The position numbers and the translations under genes are program-made. Shown here one piece after another: positions 28,510 to 36,662 of a DNA stretch of 64,000 bases (position 1 is its first letter; each line of letters begins with the position of its first letter). The stretch lies in the NCBI RefSeq assembly GCF_018449635.1, contig NZ_JAAVUV010000001.1, forward strand, positions 186,001-250,000, written 5' to 3'. The notes under the pieces are model-generated. The model searched no databases. It was not told the origin of the DNA and saw only the letters and a list, made by a program, of their open reading frames with translations. The stretch is from Caballeronia sp. dw_276. Its GTDB lineage: Bacteria; Pseudomonadota; Gammaproteobacteria; Burkholderiales; Burkholderiaceae.

Positions 28510-30323
28510 GTACTGCCTACGAAGGCATGAGCGAAGGATCGGATCACGCCCGAGCGGAATGGCGCGACAATGCGCCGCCAGCGCGCGAAAACCTGAACAC
28601 GATCACAAACGATGCGGGCAGCGCCGCGCCGGCGGAAACGCCCGCCGATGCTCCGTTTTCACCGCTCCAAAGCCGCCGCCACCAGATGTACCCGCATCTG
28701 ACGGTCGAGGAAATCGATCGCATGCGCGGTTTCGGCTCAATCAAGTACTACCGTGCAGGCGAACTGATGTTCGAGGTCGGCGCGCCAGGTCCCGGCATGT
28801 TCGTGCTGCTCAATGGCCGCGTGCGGATCACGCGGCGCGACGGTCTTGGTCACGTGCATCTGGTGGTCGACTCGGAACCCGGGCAATTCGTTTCGGAAGT
28901 CGGACAGTTATCGGGGAAACCTGCTCTGGTCGATGGCCACGCGATCGATGACGTCGAAGCCATCCTGATCCCGCCGGACAGGCTGCGCGCGTTGCTCGTG
29001 GCCGAAGCAGATCTCGGCGAACGGATCATGCGTGCGTTGATCCTGCGCCGCGTGGGCTTGATCGAAAAGGGCAGCGGGCCGGTTCTCGTCGGTCAGTCGG
29101 ACGATGGACGGCTGGTATCGCTGCAAGGATTTTTGAGCCGCAATGGTTATCCGCATACGGTGATCGATGCCTGTACCGATCCTGACGCCATTGCATTATT
29201 GGAACGGATCTCGACATCGAAGGCCGATTTCCCGCTTGTCATTTGTCCCGATGGCACCGTGATGCGCGCGCCCGACGAAAACCAGCTCGCGTCGCAACTG
29301 GGCTGGCTGCCGGAATTCGATCCGGCGCATATCTACGATGTCGCCGTCGTCGGCGCGGGACCGGCCGGATTGGCGACGGCCGTGTATGCGGCGTCCGAGG
29401 GGTTGTCGGTGTCGGTGTTCGATTGCCGCGCGCCGGGCGGCCAGGCGGGCGCGAGTTCGCGCATCGAAAACTATCTTGGCTTCCCGACCGGCATTTCCGG
29501 CCAGGCGCTCGCCGGACGCGCGTTCGTGCAGGCGCAGAAATTCGGCGCGCACATTGCCATTCCGACCGAGATCAAGGCGCTGCATTGCGATTGCACGCCC
29601 ATTCAAATCGAATTGATGAACGGCACGCGCGTCACCGCGCACACCGTGGTGATCGCGACTGGCGCGGCGTATCGGCGGCCCGCGATCGAAGGGCTGGAGA
29701 AATTCGAAGGGCGCGGCACCTATTATTGGGCGTCGCCGGTCGAGGCGAAGCTTTGCAAGGGCACGGAGGTCGTGCTCGTTGGCGGCGGCAACTCGGCGGG
29801 GCAAGCGGTGGTTTATCTTGCGTCGCACGCGGCGCGGGTGCATTTGCTGATTCGTGGCCCAGGGCTGGAATCGAGCATGTCGCGGTATTTGATCGACCGG
29901 ATTGCATCGTTGCCGAACGTGACGGTGCATACGCGCACGCAGATCGAGTCGCTCGAGGGCGATGGCCGCACGCTTGCCTCGGTGCATTGCAAGACGCCTG
30001 ATGGCCCGCTCAAGATCGAAGCGCGGCATTTGTTCCTGTTCACCGGCGCCGATCCGAATACGGCCTGGCTGACCGGGTGCAACGTCAGCACGGACGGCAA
30101 GGGTTTCGTGCTGACGGGACCCGAGGCCCACGGCGGCCACATGGATGGCGCGACCGCGTTGGAGACGAGCGTGCCGGGCGTGTTTGCAATCGGCGATGTG
30201 CGCTCGGCATCGACAAAACGCGTGGCCGCCGCAGTGGGCGAGGGCGCGGCGGTTGTATCGCAGATACACGGTTTGCTGGCCGTGCGGCAGGAACTGGCGC
30301 TAAAAGCTGGTGTGGTGGAATAA
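28506..30323 (+). CDS. FAD-dependent oxidoreductase with N-terminal cyclic-nucleotide-binding-like domain
   Basis: 605-residue cytoplasmic flavoprotein; ATG at 28506 overlaps the upstream stop. Residues ~70-180 look like a cNMP-binding domain (FEVGAPGPGMFVLLNGRVRITRR...EPGQFVSEVGQLSGKPALVDGHA), but the phosphate-cassette Arg is replaced (ALVDGHA), so nucleotide binding is doubtful. Residues ~195-265 resemble a thioredoxin-fold spacer without cysteines. The rest is thioredoxin-reductase-like, with FAD motif VVGAGPAGLATAVYAASEG, NADPH motif VVLVGGGNSAGQAVVYLA and GVFAIGDVRSASTKR. The redox CxxC of true thioredoxin reductase is absent: its place reads YYWASPVEA. Its acceptor is unknown; coupling to the VTT-rhodanese gene suggests the rhodanese or its persulfide as partner. 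Confidence 0.85.
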   Translation: MSTAYEGMSEGSDHARAEWRDNAPPARENLNTITNDAGSAAPAETPADAPFSPLQSRRHQMYPHLTVEEIDRMRGFGSIKYYRAGELMFEVGAPGPGMFVLLNGRVRITRRDGLGHVHLVVDSEPGQFVSEVGQLSGKPALVDGHAIDDVEAILIPPDRLRALLVAEADLGERIMRALILRRVGLIEKGSGPVLVGQSDDGRLVSLQGFLSRNGYPHTVIDACTDPDAIALLERISTSKADFPLVICPDGTVMRAPDENQLASQLGWLPEFDPAHIYDVAVVGAGPAGLATAVYAASEGLSVSVFDCRAPGGQAGASSRIENYLGFPTGISGQALAGRAFVQAQKFGAHIAIPTEIKALHCDCTPIQIELMNGTRVTAHTVVIATGAAYRRPAIEGLEKFEGRGTYYWASPVEAKLCKGTEVVLVGGGNSAGQAVVYLASHAARVHLLIRGPGLESSMSRYLIDRIASLPNVTVHTRTQIESLEGDGRTLASVHCKTPDGPLKIEARHLFLFTGADPNTAWLTGCNVSTDGKGFVLTGPEAHGGHMDGATALETSVPGVFAIGDVRSASTKRVAAAVGEGAAVVSQIHGLLAVRQELALKAGVVE

Positions 30324-30331
30324 AAGGTCAG

Positions 30332-31735
30332 CTAGGCCTGCGCGGCAAACCGAAGCGTGAACTCGATCCACCCATCCGCCGAGCAACTCGCCGATGCCGA
30401 TCCGCCATGCAGTCGCATGATTGCCTGCACGATCGCGAGTCCAAGCCCGCTTGATTCTGTGAATTCGCTGCGCGCGGCATCGCCTCGATAAAACCGGTCG
30501 AACAGCCGCGCGAGTTCTTCCGGCGACACGCGCTCGCCCTGATTGCCGATCACGATACGCGCGCCCTGCGCGTCTTCGCTGCCGGTCAGCCGGATCGTGG
30601 TGCCCGGCTTTGCATACCGCACCGCATTCACCACGACGTTGCTGATCGCCCGCCGCGACATGATCTCGTTGACGAACATCTCGCCTTCGGCTTGAACGTC
30701 GAAGCGGAGATCGCGTTCATCGGCGAGACCTTCGAAGTAGGTGGCGATGGTTTCGAGCTGTTCGCGCGTGTTCAGCGTCGCCCGCTCGATTTCCTGCCGT
30801 TCGTGATCCGCTTGCGCGAGAAACAGGATGTTCTGCGCAATGCGTCCCAGCCGCTCGAGTTCCTCGAGATTCGATTCCAGCACGCTCTTGTATTCGCTCT
30901 CGCTGCGCGTGTGGGCGAGCGTGACCTGCGTCTGCCCGATCAACACGCCGATAGGCGTACGCACTTCATGCGCCAGATCCGCCGAGAATTGCAGCAGCCG
31001 TTCGTATCCCGTCGACAGTCGATCGAGCATCGCGTTAAACGATACCGCCAGGCTCTGCAATTCGGTCGGCGTGTTCTCGACATCGAGCCGGGCGGAAAGT
31101 GTGTTGGGCGTGATTTCGGCGGCTTTATCGGCCATTTTTCGCAATGGCGTGAGACCGCGGCTCGATACCCACCACGCCAGCAACGCCGTGACCAGAACAG
31201 CAATGGCTACGTTGATCCAGACCCGCACGAGATACGTCGACAACACGTGCGCCTCTTGCGTCATCACATGCGCCGCGATGATCTCGACCACTTCGCCGCT
31301 ATCGCCCACTTGCGCCTGAGCCGCAACCCAGCGCATGCGCACGCCGTCGGAACGTGTGCCTTCGTATAGCGCATCAAGACCCACTGCGCGCTGCACTGGC
31401 ACGGGAACCAGTGGAGGCAAGGGCATGTTCTCCGGATTCACGTTGATGAACGGCGGCACGCCTGGCCGGCGAAAGATGATCACGTCCTGGCGATCGCCGA
31501 GCATGGTTTCGAAGAGCCGTGGCCGCGCTTCGATTTCCTGGATGGTGTAAAGATCGTGCAGCAGAGAACGAAAATGTTCGACACGCCCGATCAACTGATA
31601 ATCTGCGCGCGTGGACAGGGTCAAGCTGGTCGCGTGATAAAGCGACCCGCCGACCATGCTCACCACCACGCACACAATCAACGCGAACAGGACCGTGATG
31701 CGGACAACGAGCGAGCGTGAACGCATTGGATTCAA
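30332..31735 (-). CDS. Sensor histidine kinase (CusS/HprS-like)
   Basis: 467-residue membrane kinase. The first transmembrane helix spans ~10-31, a periplasmic sensor loop ~32-168, and the second helix ~170-191. A HAMP segment follows ([18 protein letters not shown]...), then HisKA with His256 in [21 protein letters not shown] and an HATPase with N, G1 and G2 boxes ([29 protein letters not shown]). The start overlaps the response-regulator stop by 4 bp. It belongs to the heavy-metal/HprS type. The stimulus is unknown; location opposite a b561/molybdopterin oxidoreductase operon resembles HprSR-MsrPQ, which responds to oxidants such as HOCl. Confidence 0.9.
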   Translation of the reverse strand: MNPMRSRSLVVRITVLFALIVCVVVSMVGGSLYHATSLTLSTRADYQLIGRVEHFRSLLHDLYTIQEIEARPRLFETMLGDRQDVIIFRRPGVPPFINVNPENMPLPPLVPVPVQRAVGLDALYEGTRSDGVRMRWVAAQAQVGDSGEVVEIIAAHVMTQEAHVLSTYLVRVWINVAIAVLVTALLAWWVSSRGLTPLRKMADKAAEITPNTLSARLDVENTPTELQSLAVSFNAMLDRLSTGYERLLQFSADLAHEVRTPIGVLIGQTQVTLAHTRSESEYKSVLESNLEELERLGRIAQNILFLAQADHERQEIERATLNTREQLETIATYFEGLADERDLRFDVQAEGEMFVNEIMSRRAISNVVVNAVRYAKPGTTIRLTGSEDAQGARIVIGNQGERVSPEELARLFDRFYRGDAARSEFTESSGLGLAIVQAIMRLHGGSASASCSADGWIEFTLRFAAQA

Positions 31736-32412
31736 TGCGATTCTCCATTCGCGCCGAACGAATATCCGATGCTACGTACCGTGTGGATGAGCTTGATATC
31801 GAAGGGTTGATCGAGCTTGGCCCGCAGGCGTTTGATCGCGACATCGACTACGTTGGTGTCGCTGTCGAAGTTCATGTCCCACACTTCCGACGCAATCAGC
31901 GTGCGAGACAATGCTTCGCCTTGCCGTTTGCAAAACAGATGCAGCAACGCGAATTCCTTGTTCGTCAGCGCGATATCCGTGCCTTGACGCGTCACGCGGC
32001 GTCGCAGGACATCGACATGAAGATCCGCTACCTGGAACACATCCGATTCACGGATCACGCCGCGCCGCAGCAAGGTGCGAATGCGCAGCACGAGTTCGGT
32101 GAACGAAAACGGCTTGACAAGGTAATCATCCGCGCCGAGTTCGAGACCGTGAATACGATCGCTGACGTGATCGCGCGCTGTCAGGAAGATGACAGGCAGA
32201 TCGCGTTTGGCGCGCAAGGCCTGCATGATCTGCCAGCCATCGAGGCCGGGCAGCATCACGTCCAGCACGATCAGCTCGTACGGGTGCGCCAGAGCCTGAT
32301 GCAGGCCGTCGGCGCCATTACGAATCAGGTCGACCTGATACCCGGACTCCGTCAGCCCCTTCTTCAGATAGTCGCCGGTCTTGCGGTCGTCTTCTATAAC
32401 GAGAATGGTCAT
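31732..32412 (-). CDS. Response regulator, OmpR/PhoB family (CusR/HprR-like)
   Basis: 226-residue two-domain regulator. The receiver domain has the acidic pocket EDD at residues 7-9, the phosphoacceptor Asp51 in [14 protein letters not shown], and the conserved Thr/Lys ([15 protein letters not shown]). The C-terminal winged helix ends with [28 protein letters not shown]. The frame is open to 32508, but the standard receiver start MTILVIEDD at 32412 is the natural one; no strong Shine-Dalgarno is visible. Cotranscribed with the kinase by a 4-bp overlap. A CusR-box-like inverted repeat lies 80 bp upstream. Confidence 0.92.
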   Translation of the reverse strand: MTILVIEDDRKTGDYLKKGLTESGYQVDLIRNGADGLHQALAHPYELIVLDVMLPGLDGWQIMQALRAKRDLPVIFLTARDHVSDRIHGLELGADDYLVKPFSFTELVLRIRTLLRRGVIRESDVFQVADLHVDVLRRRVTRQGTDIALTNKEFALLHLFCKRQGEALSRTLIASEVWDMNFDSDTNVVDVAIKRLRAKLDQPFDIKLIHTVRSIGYSFGANGESH

Positions 32413-32491
32413 GCGGCAGGTGCGTTGCGCTCGAACGCGCTTCAGTTGGGCAGAACCCCATTCTAACGATCCGCCTTCCATGCACCCGAAG

Positions 32492-32509
32492 AATGACAAA
32501 AAAGTCATT
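32492..32509. promoter_or_regulatory. Candidate response-regulator box (CusR/HprR-like)
   Basis: AATGACAAAAAAGTCATT: 6-bp inverted arms with a 6-bp gap. A further half-site GTCAT lies at 32515-32519. The E. coli CusR box has AATGACAA-N2-TTGTCATT, so this is a close match. It lies between the divergent two-component operon (start 32412) and the b561 operon (start ~32600), placed to control both. Confidence 0.7.
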
Positions 32510-32599
32510 AACGTGTCATGCGTTCATCAGTGTGCGATCGTTAAGATGCGATCAAGCGGCGGCTTTATCGCGTTGTATAACTATCCCTACGAGGCGAGT

Positions 32600-33217
32600 T
32601 TGGCTCAATCTTCGACTCAATCAATCAAGCTGAGCGCGACGCAACCCGGCTGGGTTCGCATCACGCACTGGATCAATGCGCTTGCGGTCGTGGTCATGGT
32701 CACGAGCGGTTGGCAGGTCTACAACGCTTCTCCCATTTTTCCGGCGCTGGTTTTCCCGGCCAGTATCACGCTGGGCGGATGGCTCGGCGGCGCGTTGCTG
32801 TGGCACTTCGCGGCCATGTGGGTGCTGGTCGCCAACTTCCTGATCTACGTCGCGATGAACATCGTGTCCGGACGATTCCGCCGCAAGCTGTTTCCGCTTA
32901 GCGTGAAAAGCCTTGTCGGCGATCTGCGCGCAGCGCTCACCGGCAAGCTCAAACACGACGATCTGTCGCACTACAACGCCGTGCAGAAGGCGGCTTATCT
33001 CGCGGTTATCGTGGACATCGTGGTCGTGATCCTGTCGGGACTCGCGATCTGGAAGTCAGTGCAATTTCCGTTATTGCGTGACTTGATGGGCGGTTACGAC
33101 AATGCGCGCGTCGTCCATTTCTTCGCGATGAGTTTCCTTGTTGCGTTCTTCGTGCTGCACGTGGTGATGGTTGCGCTCGTTCCACGCTCGTTGTTGTTGA
33201 TGATCCGGGGCCGCTGA
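32600..33217 (+). CDS. Cytochrome b561-type membrane protein
   Basis: 205-residue di-haem-type cytochrome b561 domain protein with four hydrophobic helices. Putative haem-ligand His residues lie at WVRITHWINALAVVVM, ALLWHFAAMWVLV and ARVVHFFAMSFLVAFFVLHVVMVALV. The start is uncertain: TTG at 32600 has GAGGCGAG just upstream and gives a compact N-terminus; an ATG at 32546 would add 18 residues. The next gene starts 3 bp after the stop, so the two form a membrane electron donor plus periplasmic molybdoenzyme pair, similar in logic to MsrQ-MsrP. Confidence 0.82.
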   Translation: MAQSSTQSIKLSATQPGWVRITHWINALAVVVMVTSGWQVYNASPIFPALVFPASITLGGWLGGALLWHFAAMWVLVANFLIYVAMNIVSGRFRRKLFPLSVKSLVGDLRAALTGKLKHDDLSHYNAVQKAAYLAVIVDIVVVILSGLAIWKSVQFPLLRDLMGGYDNARVVHFFAMSFLVAFFVLHVVMVALVPRSLLLMIRGR

Positions 33218-33220
33218 ACC

Positions 33221-34003
33221 ATGCTGAACAGAAAGAGTGAACTGATAGCCAAGCATCTCGATGTCGACAACATCCTCAAAGATGCGCGCAACGAATTGAA
33301 GGCGCCCGCGCGGCGTCTTTTCGGCAAACGCATTTTGTCGCTGGGTGGCTTGATGATGCTGTCGGGCTGCAACATCTCCGACGATAAATCCGTGGACACC
33401 GTCTTGCGCACCATGTCGCATTTCAACGATGACGCGCAAGCTTTTCTCTTTGATCCCAACAAGCTCGCGCCGACCTATCCCGAGTCGATGATCACGCGGC
33501 CATTCCCCTTTAACGCGTTCTACGACATCGACGATGTCCCGATGGTCGATGCCGCCGCGTACAAGTTGCCCATCGGCGGATTGGTGAAAGGCAAGAACGT
33601 TTGGACTCTTGATGAATTGCGCGCGCTGCCGCAAGAAAGCCAGGTGACGCGGCACATTTGCATTGAAGGATGGAGTGCTATCGGCAAATGGGGCGGCGTG
33701 CGTTTCGCCGATCTCCTCAAGCGTTCGGGTGCCGATACGACAGCCAAATACGTAGCGTTCCATTGCGCTGACAACTACTCGACGAGCATCGACATGCCGA
33801 CCGCGCTGCACGCGCAGACGCTTTTGACGCTGACCTACGACGGACAGGTTTTGCCGCCCAAATACGGCTTTCCGATGAAGCTGCGCATGCCAACGAAGTT
33901 GGGCTACAAGAATCCGAAGCACATCGTTGCGATAACCGTGACGAACGAATATCCCGGTGGTTACTGGGAGAACCAGGGTTACAACTGGTTCGGCGGGGCT
34001 TAA
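33221..34003 (+). CDS. Molybdopterin-dependent oxidoreductase (sulfite oxidase fold, MsrP-like)
   Basis: 260-residue protein of the oxidoreductase molybdopterin-binding family. The molybdenum-ligand Cys is Cys147 in RHICIEGWSAIGKWGG; substrate/cofactor loops include YVAFHCADNYSTSIDM and LPPKYGFPMKLRMPTKLGYKNPKHI. The N-terminus has RRLFGKRILSLGGLMMLSGC: a twin-Arg-like start, hydrophobic stretch and a Cys at 50, suggesting Tat export and possibly lipid anchoring, though the 30-residue leader before the Arg pair is unusual. It is paired with the b561 gene (3-bp gap). Probable role: periplasmic reductase, perhaps of methionine sulfoxide; the substrate is inference. Confidence 0.85.
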   Translation: MLNRKSELIAKHLDVDNILKDARNELKAPARRLFGKRILSLGGLMMLSGCNISDDKSVDTVLRTMSHFNDDAQAFLFDPNKLAPTYPESMITRPFPFNAFYDIDDVPMVDAAAYKLPIGGLVKGKNVWTLDELRALPQESQVTRHICIEGWSAIGKWGGVRFADLLKRSGADTTAKYVAFHCADNYSTSIDMPTALHAQTLLTLTYDGQVLPPKYGFPMKLRMPTKLGYKNPKHIVAITVTNEYPGGYWENQGYNWFGGA

Positions 34004-34033
34004 GTTTTCTTACTATTCACTAATGGAGTCTCC

Positions 34034-34657
34034 ATGGCATCTGCGTCAATCCGCATGAAACTGGGTGTATCGATTGCAGCGCTCGCATTTGCTGGCGCCG
34101 CGCTGGCTCAAACGCCGTCTGCAAAGCCCGCGCGCATTCGTGGCGATATCGTCTCGATCTCCGGCGATACGCTCACCGTGCACCGTCGTAGCGGCGATAC
34201 CGTGACCATCGACATGAAGCAGGACACGCCGGTGACGGCTGTCAAGAACATCAAGCTTGCGGATATCAAGGCCGGGTCGTTTATTGGCACGGCTGCCACG
34301 ACGGGCACCGATGGCAAGATGACGGCGACCGAAGTGCTGGTGTTCCCGGAAGCGGCACGCGGTACGGGTGAAGGGCATTACGCCTGGGACTTGTCGCCGA
34401 ATAGCACGATGACGAATGCGAACGTGGATCAGGTTGTTACCGGCACGAGTGGGCGGGATTTAAAGCTGTCTTATAAGGGTGGTTCGAATACCGTGACAGT
34501 GCCGGAAGGCGTGCCTGTCGTGACGTTTGCGCCGGCTGCGCGCGCTGATTTGCTCGCGGGGAAGAAGGTGTTTATTATTGCCACGCCAGTTAAAGGCACG
34601 GAGTATGCGGCTTCGCGTGTTGTGGTGGAGAAGGATGGGGTTGCGCCGCCGATGTGA
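34034..34657 (+). CDS. DUF5666-like periplasmic protein
   Basis: 207-residue secreted protein of unknown function. The signal peptide (MASASIRMKLGVSIAALAFAGAALAQ) is followed by an OB-like beta domain RIRGDIVSISGDTLTVHRRSGDTVTIDMKQDTPVT, typical of DUF5666-type sequences. The second half is GTGEGHYAWDLSPNSTMTNANVD...LKLSYKGGSNTVTVPEGVPVVTF. Start supported by GGAG. It follows the molybdoenzyme by 30 bp and precedes a strong terminator, so it is the last gene of the three-gene operon. Its role beside the oxidoreductase is not known. Confidence 0.75.
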   Translation: MASASIRMKLGVSIAALAFAGAALAQTPSAKPARIRGDIVSISGDTLTVHRRSGDTVTIDMKQDTPVTAVKNIKLADIKAGSFIGTAATTGTDGKMTATEVLVFPEAARGTGEGHYAWDLSPNSTMTNANVDQVVTGTSGRDLKLSYKGGSNTVTVPEGVPVVTFAPAARADLLAGKKVFIIATPVKGTEYAASRVVVEKDGVAPPM

Positions 34658-34681
34658 GTTTGGGCGTAGGCGTAGGAAAGG

Positions 34682-34714
34682 ACAAAGCCGACCGGAGGTC
34701 GGCTTTGTTGTTTT
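34682..34714 (+). terminator. Rho-independent terminator of the b561-oxidoreductase operon
   Basis: Perfect 12-bp stem ACAAAGCCGACC (34682-34693) with GGTCGGCTTTGT (34697-34708), loop GGA, then a T-rich tail. It lies 25 bp after the last stop. AT-rich DNA begins directly beyond it. Confidence 0.9.
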
Positions 34715-34933
34715 AAAGTCTGATTTTGGGCTTATCGCGAACGCGCTAAAGTAATCTGCACTGGTTATTTTTATATCTTAATACCCTCTATTGGCATTCC
34801 ATGTTTCAGTGAATGTGTGCAATATTGGGTTTCTTGATAAAAATTAGCTCGATTCGAATGATTCAGTTCTTGTCGGTCCGCTTTAATTTTTATTTACTTA
34901 ACCGTAATTTGATTAAAAAAATTTAACGTAAAG

Positions 34934-35896
34934 CTAGCTGAGAACCTCTAGGAACGGATTCCTCTCAACGATCGCTGCTTTGGTTTTTTCCCGAAGAAAA
35001 TTCACTAGGTCGTGGTTGTTTTGTAGAAGCATTACAAACTCCTGCAACGAGCAAAGAAAGATTGTTCTTAAGTTTAGAGCATTTCTACATTCAGCTAAGA
35101 CAGCGTCTGTATATCCATTTGTCGCGATGAAGATGCCACGCGCATTATTTGGGCGCAATAGCAACCTGCTCAGATGTGGCGTAAAGTCACCAATCCCGAC
35201 CGGAGTGTTCAGCCATTTCATCTCAACTAAATAAATTGCATTGTCAAATTCGATTATTCCATCGAGTTGTTCAACCACTACGTTACTGTCGAGCGCTTTT
35301 CGGCGAAAATCTTCACTGACGTGGATGCCATATGCCTTAAATAAATCATTTAAAACCGATTCTAGGAGTTTTCCACGCTCTTGCGGTCGATCGTCCATTG
35401 CGAAAAGTGCAAATAGACGCTGCGTAATCTGCTCAAGTGCAGAAATCTTTTTGGCTAACGCGGTTTGTTCAGCGCGCCAGTTTGTCAAACTTTTCTCGCG
35501 CTCTGAATCTCGTTCTTGCTTCATTCGGGTGAACGAGTCCTTCGTGTTAACGATTTCTCTTACACCTGCAATGAGTCCCTTAGCTTTTAAGCGATCTTCT
35601 GGCCAACAAGATTCAAAATTTTCAAATTCTGTTACGCGTTTAATGATTTCACGTCGCGCCCGCAATCCACTGTCACCGCGCGCATTTAACTTAGTTAAAA
35701 CGCTTCGAACGATTTCAAATTTGCTTATCGAGTCCGGATTAGAGTCTACGATATCGCTTACCTCGGCCAAATCGTCCGTTGCCACACCAGCGCCACGCAA
35801 AAAAAGCAATGCTCCTTTTTTACTTCGATTTAGCCGCGCAATAGTTTCAATTAATAGATCAAACAGATCTGGAAAATAGTGGAATTCTTCGTTCAT
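34934..35896 (-). CDS. Stand-alone Mrr-like restriction endonuclease-fold protein
   Basis: 320-residue protein not recognised as a named gene. Residues 1-115 are a helical region of unknown type. Residues ~118-165 are strongly charged and coiled-coil-like (TRMKQERDSEREKSLTNWRAEQTALAKKI...). Residues ~170-320 form a PD-(D/E)xK nuclease domain of Mrr type: Glu173, Asp212 in EQLDGIIEF, and ExK at Glu225-Lys227 in YLVEMKW, then FIATNGYTDAVL. Codon and base composition is clearly more AT-rich than neighbours, pointing to horizontal transfer. No methylase, ATPase or partner is adjacent. It could be a type IV-like defence nuclease or a repair nuclease. Confidence 0.7.
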   Translation of the reverse strand: MNEEFHYFPDLFDLLIETIARLNRSKKGALLFLRGAGVATDDLAEVSDIVDSNPDSISKFEIVRSVLTKLNARGDSGLRARREIIKRVTEFENFESCWPEDRLKAKGLIAGVREIVNTKDSFTRMKQERDSEREKSLTNWRAEQTALAKKISALEQITQRLFALFAMDDRPQERGKLLESVLNDLFKAYGIHVSEDFRRKALDSNVVVEQLDGIIEFDNAIYLVEMKWLNTPVGIGDFTPHLSRLLLRPNNARGIFIATNGYTDAVLAECRNALNLRTIFLCSLQEFVMLLQNNHDLVNFLREKTKAAIVERNPFLEVLS

Positions 35897-36662
35897 CTTG
35901 CTCTCGCGTTTTTGTAGTGTATAAGTACTAAAAAAATCAAAACCAAAATAGGGACTTTGCAGTCCGGGCCGACCTGATGCGATGCGACTGGGCGGCTAAT
36001 TGCGTCGGCGCGGGGGGTCTACCATTTATCTGCGAATCGTCTGCTAAAGCTATTTTACTCAAAAGCAAGTCGATATATCCATAGCTTCTATAAGATTCGG
36101 AATTTTCTGATATACAGCCGATTCACCGTTGCGCGCGATCCCTGTATCATCAAAGAAACTCGGCGCGGAGAGCTAAATTTTAACTTAGGTAATATGCGTT
36201 TCGACGGGAAACTGGCTTGGGTTCCGAATAGTAAAGTTGGCGAGCGATGGATTTGTTCCGAGTCAACATTTGGTGACAGTGTCGTGATATGCGAAAGTAG
36301 CGTTTCATCCAACCATGTTAGGTGCGTAGACTCAACAATGTTCTCTTGTAGGCCTCCGCCCGAGGCCATGCAAATTCTGGCGGATGACTTAAGAAAATCC
36401 CTAGGTGAACATCTTTTACGCTACGGTCGGAAGCGTGACGCATGATACGCGATGGCTCTACTTGAAATGAGAAGCCAGAAAGACTTTGCGCTGGTTCAAC
36501 ACTTTTGTTCCCAGTTAACGATTAGCGGTTCTACTCGAAAGCTGGCGCATGAAAACTAAACTCTTGCGATCGTGTTATGTAGGTCTGCAAGCAATTCTTG
36601 TAAACTGTAAATGTTGATAAGAGGAACACGTGCTTTCGCATCTGAAAGCGATACGGAGGGCA
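35897..36662. other. AT-rich region with at most a degenerate open frame
   Basis: 766 bp between the nuclease gene and FUSC, mostly AT-rich with a short GC-rich patch at ~35960-36025. One plus-strand frame at 36194-36445 encodes 83 residues (MRFDGKLAWVPNSKVGERW...LLRYGRKRDA). Sense codons continue upstream of its ATG to about 36080 without a start, which suggests a truncated remnant rather than an intact gene. I do not recognise it. The rest holds no gene I can support. Confidence 0.35.

Noticed and set aside
35960..36025. GC-rich patch ending in a CCA-like sequence, considered as tRNA or attachment-site remnant
   Set aside because: No cloverleaf can be drawn and no flanking direct repeat was seen.
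36088..36369. 93-residue minus-strand frame in the AT-rich patch
   Set aside because: Overlaps the better plus-strand remnant and shows no protein-like pattern.
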